Made by a program: the position numbers and the translations under genes. From BQJD01 sp965652415 (lineage in GTDB: Bacteria; Pseudomonadota; Gammaproteobacteria; Arenicellales; CAJQKF01): 64,000 bases of DNA. Below, one piece after another: positions 25,594 to 34,370 of the stretch (its first letter is position 1; each line of letters opens with the position of its first letter). The notes below the pieces were generated by a model. It was not told the DNA's origin. It ran no database searches and saw only the letters and a program-made list of their open reading frames with translations. The DNA is taken from positions 1 to 64,000 of the forward strand of contig CBFGVH010000004.1 in assembly GCA_965652415.1 (NCBI GenBank), written 5' to 3'.

Positions 25594-26316
25594 ATGACCA
25601 TAGCCGGTGCAGGCCCCCTGTACGTCCAGGTGCGCAACCTCATGGTCGAGCGCATCCGCCGCGGCGAGTACAAGCCCGGCGAACCGATACCCAGCGAGAC
25701 CCGGCTGGCCCGCGACCTCGACGTCAGCCAGGGAACCATCCGGAAGGCCATCGGCGACCTCGTCACCGGCAGGGTGCTCGTGCGCCAGCAGGGCAAGGGC
25801 ACGTTCGTTGCCGCCCACGACAGCCGCCGGGCACTGTTCCATTTCTTCCACGTGGTTCCCGACCAGGGAACGAAGTCCCTGCCAGACAGCAGGACGCTGT
25901 CCATCCGCCGCCGCGAGGCGACCCGCGACGAAGCCGCCGCGCTGGCGCTGTCGGCGGGCGGAGAGGTGGTGCGCATCGAGCGGATACGCCGCCTCGGCGG
26001 CGAGGAGATCCTCGCGGAGACCATTTCAGTTCCGGCGCGCATGTTCCCGGGGCTCGAAAACACGGCCGCGCCGGACCTGCCCAATGCCGTCTACGAGATG
26101 TACGAGCGCCGATTCGGCGTGACCATTCACCGCGCCGACGAGCGACTGAAGGCCGTAAAGGCCGGCCAGCGCATCGCCCGCCAGCTCGGCGTCGACCCCG
26201 GGGAGGCGCTCCTTCGGATCGAACGCACGGCACGCACCCTGGCCGGAGAGCCGGTGGAACTCAGGGTGACCCACGTGTACACGCTGCGCCACCACTACGC
26301 CAACACGCTCACCTGA
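25594..26316 (+). CDS. GntR/HutC-family regulator of sulfolactate genes
   Basis: 240-residue regulator. The N-terminal GntR winged helix (about 5-75) has LYVQVRNLMVERIRRGEYKPGEPIPSETRLARDLDVSQGTIRKAIGDLVTGRVLVRQQGKGTFV. A C-terminal UTRA effector domain (about 95-235) follows, ending VTHVYTLRHHYANTLT. ATG 25594 has GGAG nine bases upstream; the open frame extends further but starts in promoter DNA. Divergent from suyA across the palindrome, it probably senses sulfolactate or a metabolite of it and represses suy. That is inference. Confidence 0.9.
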   Translation: MTIAGAGPLYVQVRNLMVERIRRGEYKPGEPIPSETRLARDLDVSQGTIRKAIGDLVTGRVLVRQQGKGTFVAAHDSRRALFHFFHVVPDQGTKSLPDSRTLSIRRREATRDEAAALALSAGGEVVRIERIRRLGGEEILAETISVPARMFPGLENTAAPDLPNAVYEMYERRFGVTIHRADERLKAVKAGQRIARQLGVDPGEALLRIERTARTLAGEPVELRVTHVYTLRHHYANTLT

Positions 26317-26320
26317 GGGC

Positions 26321-27172
26321 TTACGAGGCGACCTGCATCACGATCACGCCGGCGGCCACCATCACCACCGCGGCGAGCCGCACCCGGGTGAGCCGTTCCT
26401 TGAGGTAGAACACGCCGATCATCGCCGCCATGATGACGCTGGTCTCGCGCAGCGCCGAGACGAGTCCCATGGCACCGAGGGTCATGGCGTAGATGACCAG
26501 CCCATAGGCAGTCATGGAGAACACCCCGCCGGCAATGCAGTAGCGCCAGTTCGCGGCAAGACCGCTCGCCACCGCGCCGCGCCGGAGCACCAGCGCGTAC
26601 AAGGCGATCGGCCATCCGTCCAGCAGCGAGAGCCAGCAGATGTAGCTGAGCGCGTTGCCGGAAAGCCGGCCGCCGAGGCCGTCGGTGATCGAGTAGGCGG
26701 CAATCCAGACGCTCGTGATGAGCGCGGGCGCCACCGCGCTGTTGCCGAGACGCCACGGCGGACCACGCTCGAAGGACAGGCTGATGATCCCCACCGAGGC
26801 CAGCAGCACGCCCGCCGCAGCCAGCGGGGACAAAAGCTCCCCGGCGAACAGCATGCCGCCAATGCTGATCAGCAGGGGCGCCGAGCCGCGCGCCAGGGGG
26901 TAGACCTGGATCAGTTCGCCGCGGTCGTAGGCCTTGAGCAGGTAGAAGTAATAGCCGCAGTGCAGCACCACGGAGAGCAGGATGTACGGCCACGCCGCGG
27001 GGGCGGGCAGCGGCACGAACGGCACCAGCACGGCGCCGACGAGCATTGCGACGATGTTGACGCCGGCCAGCACCACCAGCCGGTCCCCGCTTGCGCGCAC
27101 GAACGCGTTCCAGCCGGCATGCAGCAATGCCGCCAGCAGGACCAGGGGAATCAGCAGGGCCGACGAATCCAA
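26321..27172 (-). CDS. EamA/DMT-superfamily transporter
   Basis: 283-residue inner-membrane protein with about ten hydrophobic helices in two EamA-like halves. The N-terminus LLAALLHAGWNAFVRASGDR and the C-terminal VSALRETSVIMAAMIGVFYLKERLTRVRLAAVVMVAAGVI are typical of the family. Substrate unknown. It converges with the GntR regulator four bases away and could move a compound of sulfolactate metabolism, but position alone is weak evidence. Confidence 0.85.
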   Translation of the reverse strand: MDSSALLIPLVLLAALLHAGWNAFVRASGDRLVVLAGVNIVAMLVGAVLVPFVPLPAPAAWPYILLSVVLHCGYYFYLLKAYDRGELIQVYPLARGSAPLLISIGGMLFAGELLSPLAAAGVLLASVGIISLSFERGPPWRLGNSAVAPALITSVWIAAYSITDGLGGRLSGNALSYICWLSLLDGWPIALYALVLRRGAVASGLAANWRYCIAGGVFSMTAYGLVIYAMTLGAMGLVSALRETSVIMAAMIGVFYLKERLTRVRLAAVVMVAAGVIVMQVAS

Positions 27173-27223
27173 TGAATGACGCCGTGAATGACGCCGCCGA
27201 CCCGTTGCCGGCGCGGACGGCCG

Positions 27224-27248
27224 GCGGGGCCGGCAGCGCCGGCCCCGC
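27224..27248 (-). terminator. GC-rich hairpin after the FKBP gene
   Basis: Perfect 11-base arms (GCGGGGCCGGC / GCCGGCCCCGC) with a three-base loop, eight bases after the FKBP stop on the minus strand. No T-run follows, so termination may be weak or Rho-assisted. Confidence 0.4.
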
Positions 27249-27256
27249 GCGCCGTG

Positions 27257-27949
27257 TTACTTTATCTCGAGGAGCTCGATCTCGAAGATCAGCGTCTCGT
27301 TGGGGCCGATACGTCCGCCGGCGCCGCTGGCGCCATAGGCGAGCTCGGAAGGAATGAATACCTTCCACTTGCCGCCGGTCTTCATGAGCTGAAGCGCCTC
27401 CTGCCAGCCCTTGATGATGCCCTCGAGCGGAAACGTCGCCGGCGCGTCACGGCTGTAGGAACTGTCGAACTCGGTGCCGTCGAGGAGCGTGCCGCGGTAG
27501 TGGACCACCACCGTGTCATTGACCGTGGGCTGTTCACCTTCGCCCTCGGTGAGCACCTCGTACTGCAGGCCGGAGTCGGTGGTCACGACGCCTTCGCGCT
27601 CGCCGTTCTCCGCCAGAAAGGCCTCGCCGGCGGCCTTTGTGTCCTCGGCCCTGGCGCGCTGGGCCTGCATCTCCTGTTCCCGCCGGGCCATGACCACGGC
27701 CTGCATCTCGTCGGGCGACAGGGCCGGGGCCTCCTGTTTGAGGGCATCGCTGATCGCTTGTACGAACACGTCGACGTCGAACTGGATGTTCTCGGCGCCG
27801 AACTGGCCGAGCACCTGGTTGCCGATGCTGTAGCCCATGGCGTAGCTGAACTTCTCGTCGTCGGTATCGAGGTTCGCATCCTGGGCAAGGGCGGCGCCGG
27901 CTGCCGTTGCAATCAGCAGGCCTGCGCAGGCTTTGTAGATGGGTCTCAT
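27257..27949 (-). CDS. FKBP-type peptidyl-prolyl cis-trans isomerase (FkpA/Mip-like)
   Basis: 230-residue periplasmic foldase. A signal peptide (MRPIYKACAGLLIATAAGAALA) is followed by the helical dimerisation domain (KFSYAMGYSIGNQVLGQF) and a long helix. The C-terminal FKBP domain (about 125-230) contains VVVHYRGTLLDGTEFDSSY, GWQEALQLMKTGGKWKVFIPSELAYG and LIFEIELLEI. ATG 27949 has GGGAGAG before it. It assists folding of envelope proteins. It is divergent from a secreted protein gene. Confidence 0.92.
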   Translation of the reverse strand: MRPIYKACAGLLIATAAGAALAQDANLDTDDEKFSYAMGYSIGNQVLGQFGAENIQFDVDVFVQAISDALKQEAPALSPDEMQAVVMARREQEMQAQRARAEDTKAAGEAFLAENGEREGVVTTDSGLQYEVLTEGEGEQPTVNDTVVVHYRGTLLDGTEFDSSYSRDAPATFPLEGIIKGWQEALQLMKTGGKWKVFIPSELAYGASGAGGRIGPNETLIFEIELLEIK

Positions 27950-28135
27950 GAACTCTCCCGGTTGAATGGGGATGCAGGGGGCGCTGTCGCGGCTACGATG
28001 CCCGATTCTACCATTTCGCGACCCGCGCCGTCGTGCAGGCCGACACCGAATCTGTCGATGCGCCGGACAACCATGAAGATGATGAAGGATTTGTATAAAA
28101 TGACGGTAAACCCCGAACGGACAAGGACTCAGCCC

Positions 28136-29671
28136 ATGGTTTCCGGAACGAAACAACCTGCCCTGCTTGCCACCCTGACCTTTCTCGCCGCGATGCCGGC
28201 AATCGCCCCCGCCGCCTCGCTGCTGCCCAACGGTGACTTCGAGTCCGGTTCCCTTCTCGGCTGGTTCGGCGCCGGCATCGACGGTGGAATCGCCGATATC
28301 GCCACTGCGGGCACTTGTTTCTCCGGCGAGGACACGACCCGGCTCACCATGTTTGGCGGCCACGCGGCGCTCATCAGGTCGGGGCCAGGCGGCGGCCGCG
28401 GTTCCATCGGCGCACTGACGTCCGATCCCTTCGTCGCAGGCGACGGCATCGTCTTCGCCGCACTCACCGGGACCCGCGACGGCGAGCGCGTGGTCGCGCC
28501 GGTGCATTTCGAGGTGCGCATTTTAAACGCCGACGGCGCACCGCTCACGGCCCAGCGTTTCAACACGGCCGTGGTTCGGCTGGCCGACGGCTGCCCGGGA
28601 GAGGCCCGCGACGGGCGCTTCTACGTCCACTACTTCGATACCCGCGCGTTCCGCGACCAGCAGATTCGCATCCAGTTCCGCCAAGGCACCAACACCGGCG
28701 GCTTCGAACCATTCACCCTGATCGACCAGGTCATCGTGTTCGGACGCGGCGAAGGCCCGCTGTTCACCAGCAAGCCGGAGGCGGTGGCGGCGCTGTCGAG
28801 CACCCGCCGCGGCGTGCCGAGGCTCGACGCCTCGCATTCCTTCGACCCCGACGGCGGTCCGGCACCGCTCACCTTCAGCTGGCAGATCGACGGCGAGAAC
28901 CTGATCCGCCTCGGCGAGAAACCGTGCCTCGCCGACCTTGCCGACGGCACCTACGAGGCGACGCTGTTCGTCAACGACGGCTTCCACGCGGTGTCCGACA
29001 GGCTCCGCTTCGAGATCACCGGGCAGAGCATTGGCGGCGATGGCCAGGGCGACAACGATGACAGTGGAGATGGCAACGGCGAGACCGAAGCCGTGCCCCG
29101 GGTCGAGTACGACGGCTGCGGCGAGGATACGCTGGCCACGGAATTCAGCATCGACCAGGGGACCCCGGCGGGCGGTGGCGGCGCTAACGACGACTCCGGC
29201 GGCGCGGGCAGCGGCGGCGATCCGGCGGCCGGCATGTCCGGCGGCGGTGTGGACAACAGTGCCCCCACCGTCGATCTCGACGCCGACGACAGTTCGGTCA
29301 GCGGCAACAACTTCCAGGCGACGTACGTGATCGGCGGCGATCCCGTCGCCATCGCCGACACCGATGTCGCCGTCGGCGACGCCGACGGCGACGAAATTGC
29401 CAGCGCGACCATCACCCTGCAGTACGGCGCCGATGGCGACAGTCTCGACGTCGATCCGTCGCTGCTGCCAGGCGGCATCGCCGCCGCCGTCTCGCCAACC
29501 TCGATCAACCTTTCGGGCGTCGCGGCGCCCGAGGCCTATGCCGCCGCCATCGGCGTGGTCACCTTCGAGACAAGCGATCCGGGCGACGGTTCGCGCTTCA
29601 TCACCGTGACAGTCAATGACGGCATCGACGACAGCGGCTTCGCCTTCGCCTCCATCATCGTCCAGGAGTGA
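28136..29671 (+). CDS. Secreted modular protein with PKD-like and cadherin-like repeat regions
   Basis: 511 residues with a signal peptide (VSGTKQPALLATLTFLAAMPAIAPAAS). The N-terminal half looks like a lectin-type beta sandwich (LLPNGDFESGSLLGWFGAG, IDQVIVFG). A PKD/Ig-like segment follows (ASHSFDPDGGPAPLTFSWQIDGE), then a low-complexity Gly/Asp linker of about 90 residues. A C-terminal repeat (APTVDLDADDSSVSGNNFQATYVIGGDPVAIADTDVAV) is like those in giant RTX adhesins and may bind calcium. No enzyme motif or anchor is seen. ATG 28136 has AAGGA eight bases upstream. It is probably an exported surface or matrix protein. Confidence 0.8.
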   Translation: MVSGTKQPALLATLTFLAAMPAIAPAASLLPNGDFESGSLLGWFGAGIDGGIADIATAGTCFSGEDTTRLTMFGGHAALIRSGPGGGRGSIGALTSDPFVAGDGIVFAALTGTRDGERVVAPVHFEVRILNADGAPLTAQRFNTAVVRLADGCPGEARDGRFYVHYFDTRAFRDQQIRIQFRQGTNTGGFEPFTLIDQVIVFGRGEGPLFTSKPEAVAALSSTRRGVPRLDASHSFDPDGGPAPLTFSWQIDGENLIRLGEKPCLADLADGTYEATLFVNDGFHAVSDRLRFEITGQSIGGDGQGDNDDSGDGNGETEAVPRVEYDGCGEDTLATEFSIDQGTPAGGGGANDDSGGAGSGGDPAAGMSGGGVDNSAPTVDLDADDSSVSGNNFQATYVIGGDPVAIADTDVAVGDADGDEIASATITLQYGADGDSLDVDPSLLPGGIAAAVSPTSINLSGVAAPEAYAAAIGVVTFETSDPGDGSRFITVTVNDGIDDSGFAFASIIVQE

Positions 29672-29755
29672 CACTGATCAGGGCGCCGCTCTCTCGACGC
29701 CTGCCTGTGCGATAATCCGCACCCCGTCCCAATCACTCGACGACAGAGGTCCGCC

Positions 29756-30013
29756 ATGACCGTCGACGCCAAGCTGCTCGAGATCCTGCGCTGCCCGGTG
29801 ACCAAGCAAACGCTCTCGCTGATCCCTCCCGACAGGCTCGCCGCCCTGAATGCGAGGATCGAACGCGGTGAGGTCCGTCACCTCGACGGCAGCGTCGTGG
29901 AAAGGGCACTGGACGGCGCCCTCGTCACCGCCAACGGCAACACGATCTACAAGATCGAGGACGACATTCCCATCATGCTCGAGGACCTGAGCATTCCCGC
30001 GAACCTCGAGTAG
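29756..30013 (+). CDS. Trm112-family protein
   Basis: 85 residues with the Trm112/YcaR signature LLEILRCPVTKQTL near the start and IYKIEDDIPIMLEDLSI at the end, a zinc-ribbon-like fold. Only one Cys remains of the usual set, and an insertion (residues 26-52) lengthens the middle. In eukaryotes Trm112 activates methyltransferases; bacterial roles are poorly known. It follows the secreted protein by 84 bases. Confidence 0.85.
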   Translation: MTVDAKLLEILRCPVTKQTLSLIPPDRLAALNARIERGEVRHLDGSVVERALDGALVTANGNTIYKIEDDIPIMLEDLSIPANLE

Positions 30014-30035
30014 GTTCCCGCTTCCGGGCGCGAAG

Positions 30036-30773
30036 TCAACGCGCGACGAGTTCTATATCAACCACCACCGGCAGGTGGTCCGAGGCGAAGCGGGCCAGCG
30101 CCAGCCGGGAGCGCCGGTGGTGCTCGCAGCCCAGCGCCCCGCGTGCGAACACCCTGTCGAGGGCCCCGACCGGCTGCCACGACGGAAACGTCAGCGACGC
30201 ACGCCGGCCGGTCCCGGTCACGCACTCGAAGCCCGACTGGCGCAGTCGGCCTCGCGCCAGCGCACCACTCCAGTCGTTGGTGTCGCCGGCGACGATCACC
30301 CGGCTGGCCGGATCGAGACGAGTGAGCTCGTCGGTTGCGAGCAGGCTGCGCACCTGCCAGCGCCGTTCCATGCCCGACAAGCCCAGGTGGACGTTGATCA
30401 CGTGCAGCGTGCGGCGGCGATCGCCGGCCTGGACCCGGATCTCGGTGTACAGTGCGCCACGCGCCTTCTTGCCGGGCAGGGTCAGGTCGATGTTGCGGCT
30501 TCGGGATATGACGTGGCGCGACAGCGTCGCGTTGCCGTAGCAGCCGTATTTGAGGAATACGTTGGGCGCGAACACTCGGTGGGGCATGCCGAGCGCCTCC
30601 GCCAGCGCCGCCGCCTGGGGCTCGGAGCGCGACCTCGGCACCTCGTGGTCCACCTCCTGCAACGCCACGATGTCGGGGTCGTAGTGGCGGATCACCTCGA
30701 CCACGCGCTCGAGGTCGTAACGGCGGTCGAGGCTGCCGATGGCCTTGTGGATGTTCCAGGTAAGTAGCCTCAT
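30036..30773 (-). CDS. Endonuclease/exonuclease/phosphatase family protein
   Basis: 245 residues of the metal-dependent EEP fold. Motifs in order are LLTWNIHKAIG, PDIVALQEVDHE (catalytic Glu), VINVHLGL, VIAGDTNDWSG and SDHLPVVVDIEL (catalytic Asp-His). No signal peptide is seen. Close to E. coli YbhP-type proteins, which occur beside cardiolipin-synthesis genes elsewhere, though none are here. Substrate unknown. Confidence 0.87.
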   Translation of the reverse strand: MRLLTWNIHKAIGSLDRRYDLERVVEVIRHYDPDIVALQEVDHEVPRSRSEPQAAALAEALGMPHRVFAPNVFLKYGCYGNATLSRHVISRSRNIDLTLPGKKARGALYTEIRVQAGDRRRTLHVINVHLGLSGMERRWQVRSLLATDELTRLDPASRVIVAGDTNDWSGALARGRLRQSGFECVTGTGRRASLTFPSWQPVGALDRVFARGALGCEHHRRSRLALARFASDHLPVVVDIELVAR

Positions 30774-30924
30774 GAACGCTGACGCGCGCCTCGCCCCGGG
30801 TGGTCGACAAGGCGATTATGTCAGCGATCGACCGCGCGCGACGACCACGGCGGCCCGGCCGGCTGCTTCACGGCCGGGCCCGGCTCGACGACGACCTGCC
30901 CCCGCCGCCGCGCCGTGGCCACCC

Positions 30925-32115
30925 TCAGGCGGCGTTTCGGCGGTAGTAGTCCATCAGTATGTGGGCGACCTCGGGCCTGGCGAACTCGGGCGGCAGCTCC
31001 TGCCCGGCGGCCAGCATCTCGCGCACCCGGGTGCCGGACAGCAACACGAAATCGTCCTTCGTGTGATCAGGCGCGTCGCGCATCATCACCACGCGACCGA
31101 GCTTCTTCGAGTAGGCGGTGTGGTCGGCGCGGAAGATCTCGATCGCAAGCGCCCCTGCGGGAACTTCCTCGTCGAAGATCTTCTGGGCGTCGAACGCGCC
31201 GTAGTAGTCGCCGACGCCGGCATGGTCGCGGCCGATGATGAAATGCGTGCAGCCGGCGTTCTGGCGAAACACCGCGTGCAGCACCGCCTCGCGCGGACCG
31301 GCGTAGAGCATGTCGAAGCCGTATCCGGTGATCATCACCGTGTTGGGCGGGAAGTACAGCTCCACCATCTTGCGGATCGCGGCATCGCGCACCGGCGCGG
31401 GAATGTCGCCGGGCTTGAGCTTGCCGAGCAGCATGTGGATCAGTATGCCGTCGGCGCCGGCGGCCTCGCGCGCCATCTTGCACAACTCCTCGTGGGCGCG
31501 GTGCATGGGATTGCGCGTCTGGAACGCCACCACCGACTTCCAGCCCCGCTCGGCGATGCCGTCGCGGATCTGCTGCGCGGTGCGGAAGGTTTCCGGGAAA
31601 TCGGTTTCGAAGTAACTGAAGTTGAGCACTTCCACCGCACCGGACACGATCTGCCTGCCCTGGGCGCGGAACGCCTCGACGCCGGGATGGGCGGGATCGA
31701 GGGTGCGATAGACCTTCTCGGTGATGAGATCGAGCTCCTCGTCGGACAGCGTTTCCACGGCCTCAACGTGCTGCACCGCGATCACGGGCTCGCCCTCGAC
31801 GTTGGGATCCTTAAGCGCTATGCGCGATCCGGCTTCGATGCCGCCAGCGTCCGCCACGAGGTTCAGTACCGGAACCGGCCAGAACAGGCCGGTCGTGGTG
31901 TGCATGTCGCGGGCCACGGACAACGCGTCCGCCTTGTTCATGTAGCCGGCAAGCGGCGTGAAGTATCCCGCGCCGAGCATGACCGCGTTGGCCGCGGCGC
32001 CCGAGGACACCACGATAGACGGCAGTGAACGCGCCTCGTCAGAAAGCCGCGCCCGCGCTTCGCGGTCGGCGACGTACAGGGGCATGAGTGCATCGGCCCC
32101 GTGCGGCTTGATCAT
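30925..32115 (-). CDS. sat: Sulfate adenylyltransferase (ATP sulfurylase)
   Basis: 396-residue monomer-type Sat that interconverts ATP plus sulfate and APS plus pyrophosphate. Active-site QTRN (Q199-N202) is followed by PMHRAHE (His205, His208), with IIGRDHAGVGDYYG and VLLSGTRVREMLAAG further on. ATG 32115 has AGGAGAG about eight bases upstream. This form is used by sulfur oxidisers and by many assimilators. No aprAB or cys genes are in the window. It could handle sulfite-derived APS from sulfolactate, which is inference. Confidence 0.92.
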   Translation of the reverse strand: MIKPHGADALMPLYVADREARARLSDEARSLPSIVVSSGAAANAVMLGAGYFTPLAGYMNKADALSVARDMHTTTGLFWPVPVLNLVADAGGIEAGSRIALKDPNVEGEPVIAVQHVEAVETLSDEELDLITEKVYRTLDPAHPGVEAFRAQGRQIVSGAVEVLNFSYFETDFPETFRTAQQIRDGIAERGWKSVVAFQTRNPMHRAHEELCKMAREAAGADGILIHMLLGKLKPGDIPAPVRDAAIRKMVELYFPPNTVMITGYGFDMLYAGPREAVLHAVFRQNAGCTHFIIGRDHAGVGDYYGAFDAQKIFDEEVPAGALAIEIFRADHTAYSKKLGRVVMMRDAPDHTKDDFVLLSGTRVREMLAAGQELPPEFARPEVAHILMDYYRRNAA

Positions 32116-32265
32116 CGCGAAATCTCTCCTCGAAGGTTCGGTTGCCTGGTGCGAATCCCGATCGGGACATGTCCGGGCGATGACATTAGCATCGTTGACG
32201 GCGGGCGCAGACATCCCGCCGGCAAGAAATTTCTAATCGAGTTATAAGGACCTCGGCGGACGCCG

Positions 32266-33345
32266 TCAGCTCGCCTGGCGGTTGTGGTGGGCACGGCGCG
32301 CGGCCACCGCCTGCGACAACTGCGCGAACATCCTCGTCGTGTCGTCCCAGCCGATACAGGCGTCGGTGATGCTCTGCCCGTACTCGAGTTCCTCGCCGGG
32401 CCGGATGTCCTGTCGGCCGGCCTCGAGGTGACTCTCGATCATCACGCCGAAGATGCGGCGGTCGCCGTCGGCGACCTGGTGGCTGACATCGGCGCATACC
32501 TCGACCTGCCGCTCGGGGATCTTGCGGCTGTTGGCATGGCTGAAGTCGATCATGATGATCTCGGGCAGGTTGGCCCGCGCCAGCAGGCGCGCCGTTTCGC
32601 CGACATGTTCGCGGCTGTAGTTGGGTTCAACGCCGCCGCGCAGGATGATGTGCGTGTAGGGATTACCGGTCGTGTGGTAGATGGCGGAGTGACCGCTCTT
32701 GGTCAGCGACAGGAAATGGTGCGGATGGCGCGAGGCGCCGATGGCGTCGACCGCGATCTGCAGGCTGCCCTTGGTGCCGTTCTTGAACCCCACCGGGCAC
32801 GACAACCCGGAGGCCATCTCGCGATGCACCTGGCTCTCCGTGGTGCGCGCGCCGATGGCGCCCCAGCTCACCCCGTCGGCGATGTACTGCGGCGTGATGA
32901 TGTCCAGGTACTCGGTGGCCACGGGCACGTCGAGCTCGTTGATGCCGAGCACCAGCTTGCGCGCCAGGCGCAGTCCCTTGTTGATGTGGAAACTGTTGTC
33001 GAGGTCCGGATCGTTGATCAACCCCTTCCAGCCGACCGTGGTGCGCGGCTTCTCGAAGTAGGTGCGCATGACGATCATGAGCGTGTCGGCATGGCGCCGG
33101 CGCTCCGCCGCGAGCCGGGAAGCGTATTCCAACGCCGCCTCCGGATCGTGGATCGAACACGGGCCGGCGATGACCACCAGCCGGTCGTCCTTGTGGTCCA
33201 TGATGTTCTGGATGTCTCGCCGCGCCTCCCAGGTCACGCGGGCGGCGTGCTCGGTCAGCGGGAACTCCTCGCACACCGTGAGCGGGTTGGCGACTTCCTT
33301 GATTTCGGCGATGCGCAGATCGTCGGTGAGGTATTTCTGGGTCAT
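32266..33345 (-). CDS. 3-deoxy-7-phosphoheptulonate (DAHP) synthase, class I
   Basis: 359-residue enzyme condensing PEP and erythrose-4-phosphate, the entry to aromatic amino-acid synthesis. Type I AroFGH motifs are present: VIAGPCSIHDPEAALEYA, MRTYFEKPRTTVGWKGLINDPDLD, GARTTESQVHREMASGLSCPVGFKNGT and MIDFSHANSRK. The regulatory specificity (Phe, Tyr or Trp) cannot be assigned with confidence. A promoter-like pair lies at 33413-33441 upstream. Confidence 0.93.
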   Translation of the reverse strand: MTQKYLTDDLRIAEIKEVANPLTVCEEFPLTEHAARVTWEARRDIQNIMDHKDDRLVVIAGPCSIHDPEAALEYASRLAAERRRHADTLMIVMRTYFEKPRTTVGWKGLINDPDLDNSFHINKGLRLARKLVLGINELDVPVATEYLDIITPQYIADGVSWGAIGARTTESQVHREMASGLSCPVGFKNGTKGSLQIAVDAIGASRHPHHFLSLTKSGHSAIYHTTGNPYTHIILRGGVEPNYSREHVGETARLLARANLPEIIMIDFSHANSRKIPERQVEVCADVSHQVADGDRRIFGVMIESHLEAGRQDIRPGEELEYGQSITDACIGWDDTTRMFAQLSQAVAARRAHHNRQAS

Positions 33346-33412
33346 GGCGGTTCGACGGGGAAGGCGTCACGCACTGGACGCAGGAGTCGCCAGCATGCAG
33401 CGCAAAAGGAGG

Positions 33413-33441
33413 AGTTTAGCCGATCCCGTGCGCTTTTTTAA
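33413..33441 (-). promoter_or_regulatory. Candidate promoter of the DAHP synthase gene
   Basis: On the minus strand, -35 TTAAAA (33436-33441) and -10 TAAACT (33413-33418) are 17 bases apart, about 68 bases upstream of the start codon. Confidence 0.4.
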
Positions 33442-33482
33442 GGGTTGCCGCCTTCTTCGCTGGCGTGGCGGGCAAATCACTC

Positions 33483-34370
33483 CTACGGCCAGAACTCGAC
33501 CGGGTCGTCGGCGGGCATGAATCGTTCGACCGTGGTGACGCCGAAAAGCCGACCCGGCCCCGCATGGGGCCGGTTGCGGGACATGAGTACATTGTCGTAG
33601 CCGGACTTCTCCAGGGCCTGGCCGGTCGCGGCGTTCATGTCGGCGGCGTCGCCGAACGGCAGCGAGAACAGTTCGCTGATGCGCCGGCCGTCGAGTCGCG
33701 CCAGCATCTCGCCCGTGGCACGGATCTCCGCCAACTGGCGCCTGACGTCCAGGGACGACATCACGTAGTGGTGGTGCCCGTGGTTGCCGTAGGCGACAAG
33801 CGGGTGGCCCGGCAGGTCCTCGATCCGTGACACGCACCAGTCGAGGTTCGCGGCCGGAGCGCCCTTGAACTCGAGGAAACGGTCGAGTTCGGCGTCGATC
33901 CGGGCACTGTCGATGGACGGGTCCTTGCTGTAGCGGTAGAACCGCCGGCCGGCAATCGGCTCGATGCCCCGCATGAACGACTCGAAGTCGCTCACCCAGC
34001 CCATGGCCTCGACCAGCCGGACCTTGTCGCGCCAGAACGCTGCCCCGTCGAAGGCGGCGCCGTTCAGGTACACGGTGAACGGGACACCGAGCGACTCGAG
34101 CACCGGCAGGGCCGAGTCGAACACCGAGCGATAGCCGTCGTCGAAGGTCACGGCCGCGTAACCGCGCGGATCGGGCAGGGCCGCGAATGTGTCGACGTCG
34201 ACGAATTCGAAGCACCGGCCGACGGCCTCGAGCTGGGCGCGCAGCACCGACGGCCGCACGTTGTGCAGGCCGCCGGCAAGCACTGCCGGGGGCCGTTCGA
34301 AGACGGCGTGGTAAAGCAGCACCAGCCCGCATTTGTTCGCCAGCGCCGCGCCGGCTGCCGTGACGTCCAC
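33483..34370 (-). CDS. Polysaccharide deacetylase family protein
   Basis: 295 residues of the NodB/CE4 fold. The TFDDGY motif (catalytic and metal Asp pair) near residue 74 and a His-rich metal segment YGNHGHHH are intact; LLYHAVFE at the start is typical. No signal peptide is seen, so it may act on cytoplasmic or membrane-linked glycan, or on a small amide. It starts with a GTG that overlaps the upstream M24 gene's stop by one base (TAGTG), so the two are translationally coupled. Confidence 0.85.
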   Translation of the reverse strand: MDVTAAGAALANKCGLVLLYHAVFERPPAVLAGGLHNVRPSVLRAQLEAVGRCFEFVDVDTFAALPDPRGYAAVTFDDGYRSVFDSALPVLESLGVPFTVYLNGAAFDGAAFWRDKVRLVEAMGWVSDFESFMRGIEPIAGRRFYRYSKDPSIDSARIDAELDRFLEFKGAPAANLDWCVSRIEDLPGHPLVAYGNHGHHHYVMSSLDVRRQLAEIRATGEMLARLDGRRISELFSLPFGDAADMNAATGQALEKSGYDNVLMSRNRPHAGPGRLFGVTTVERFMPADDPVEFWP

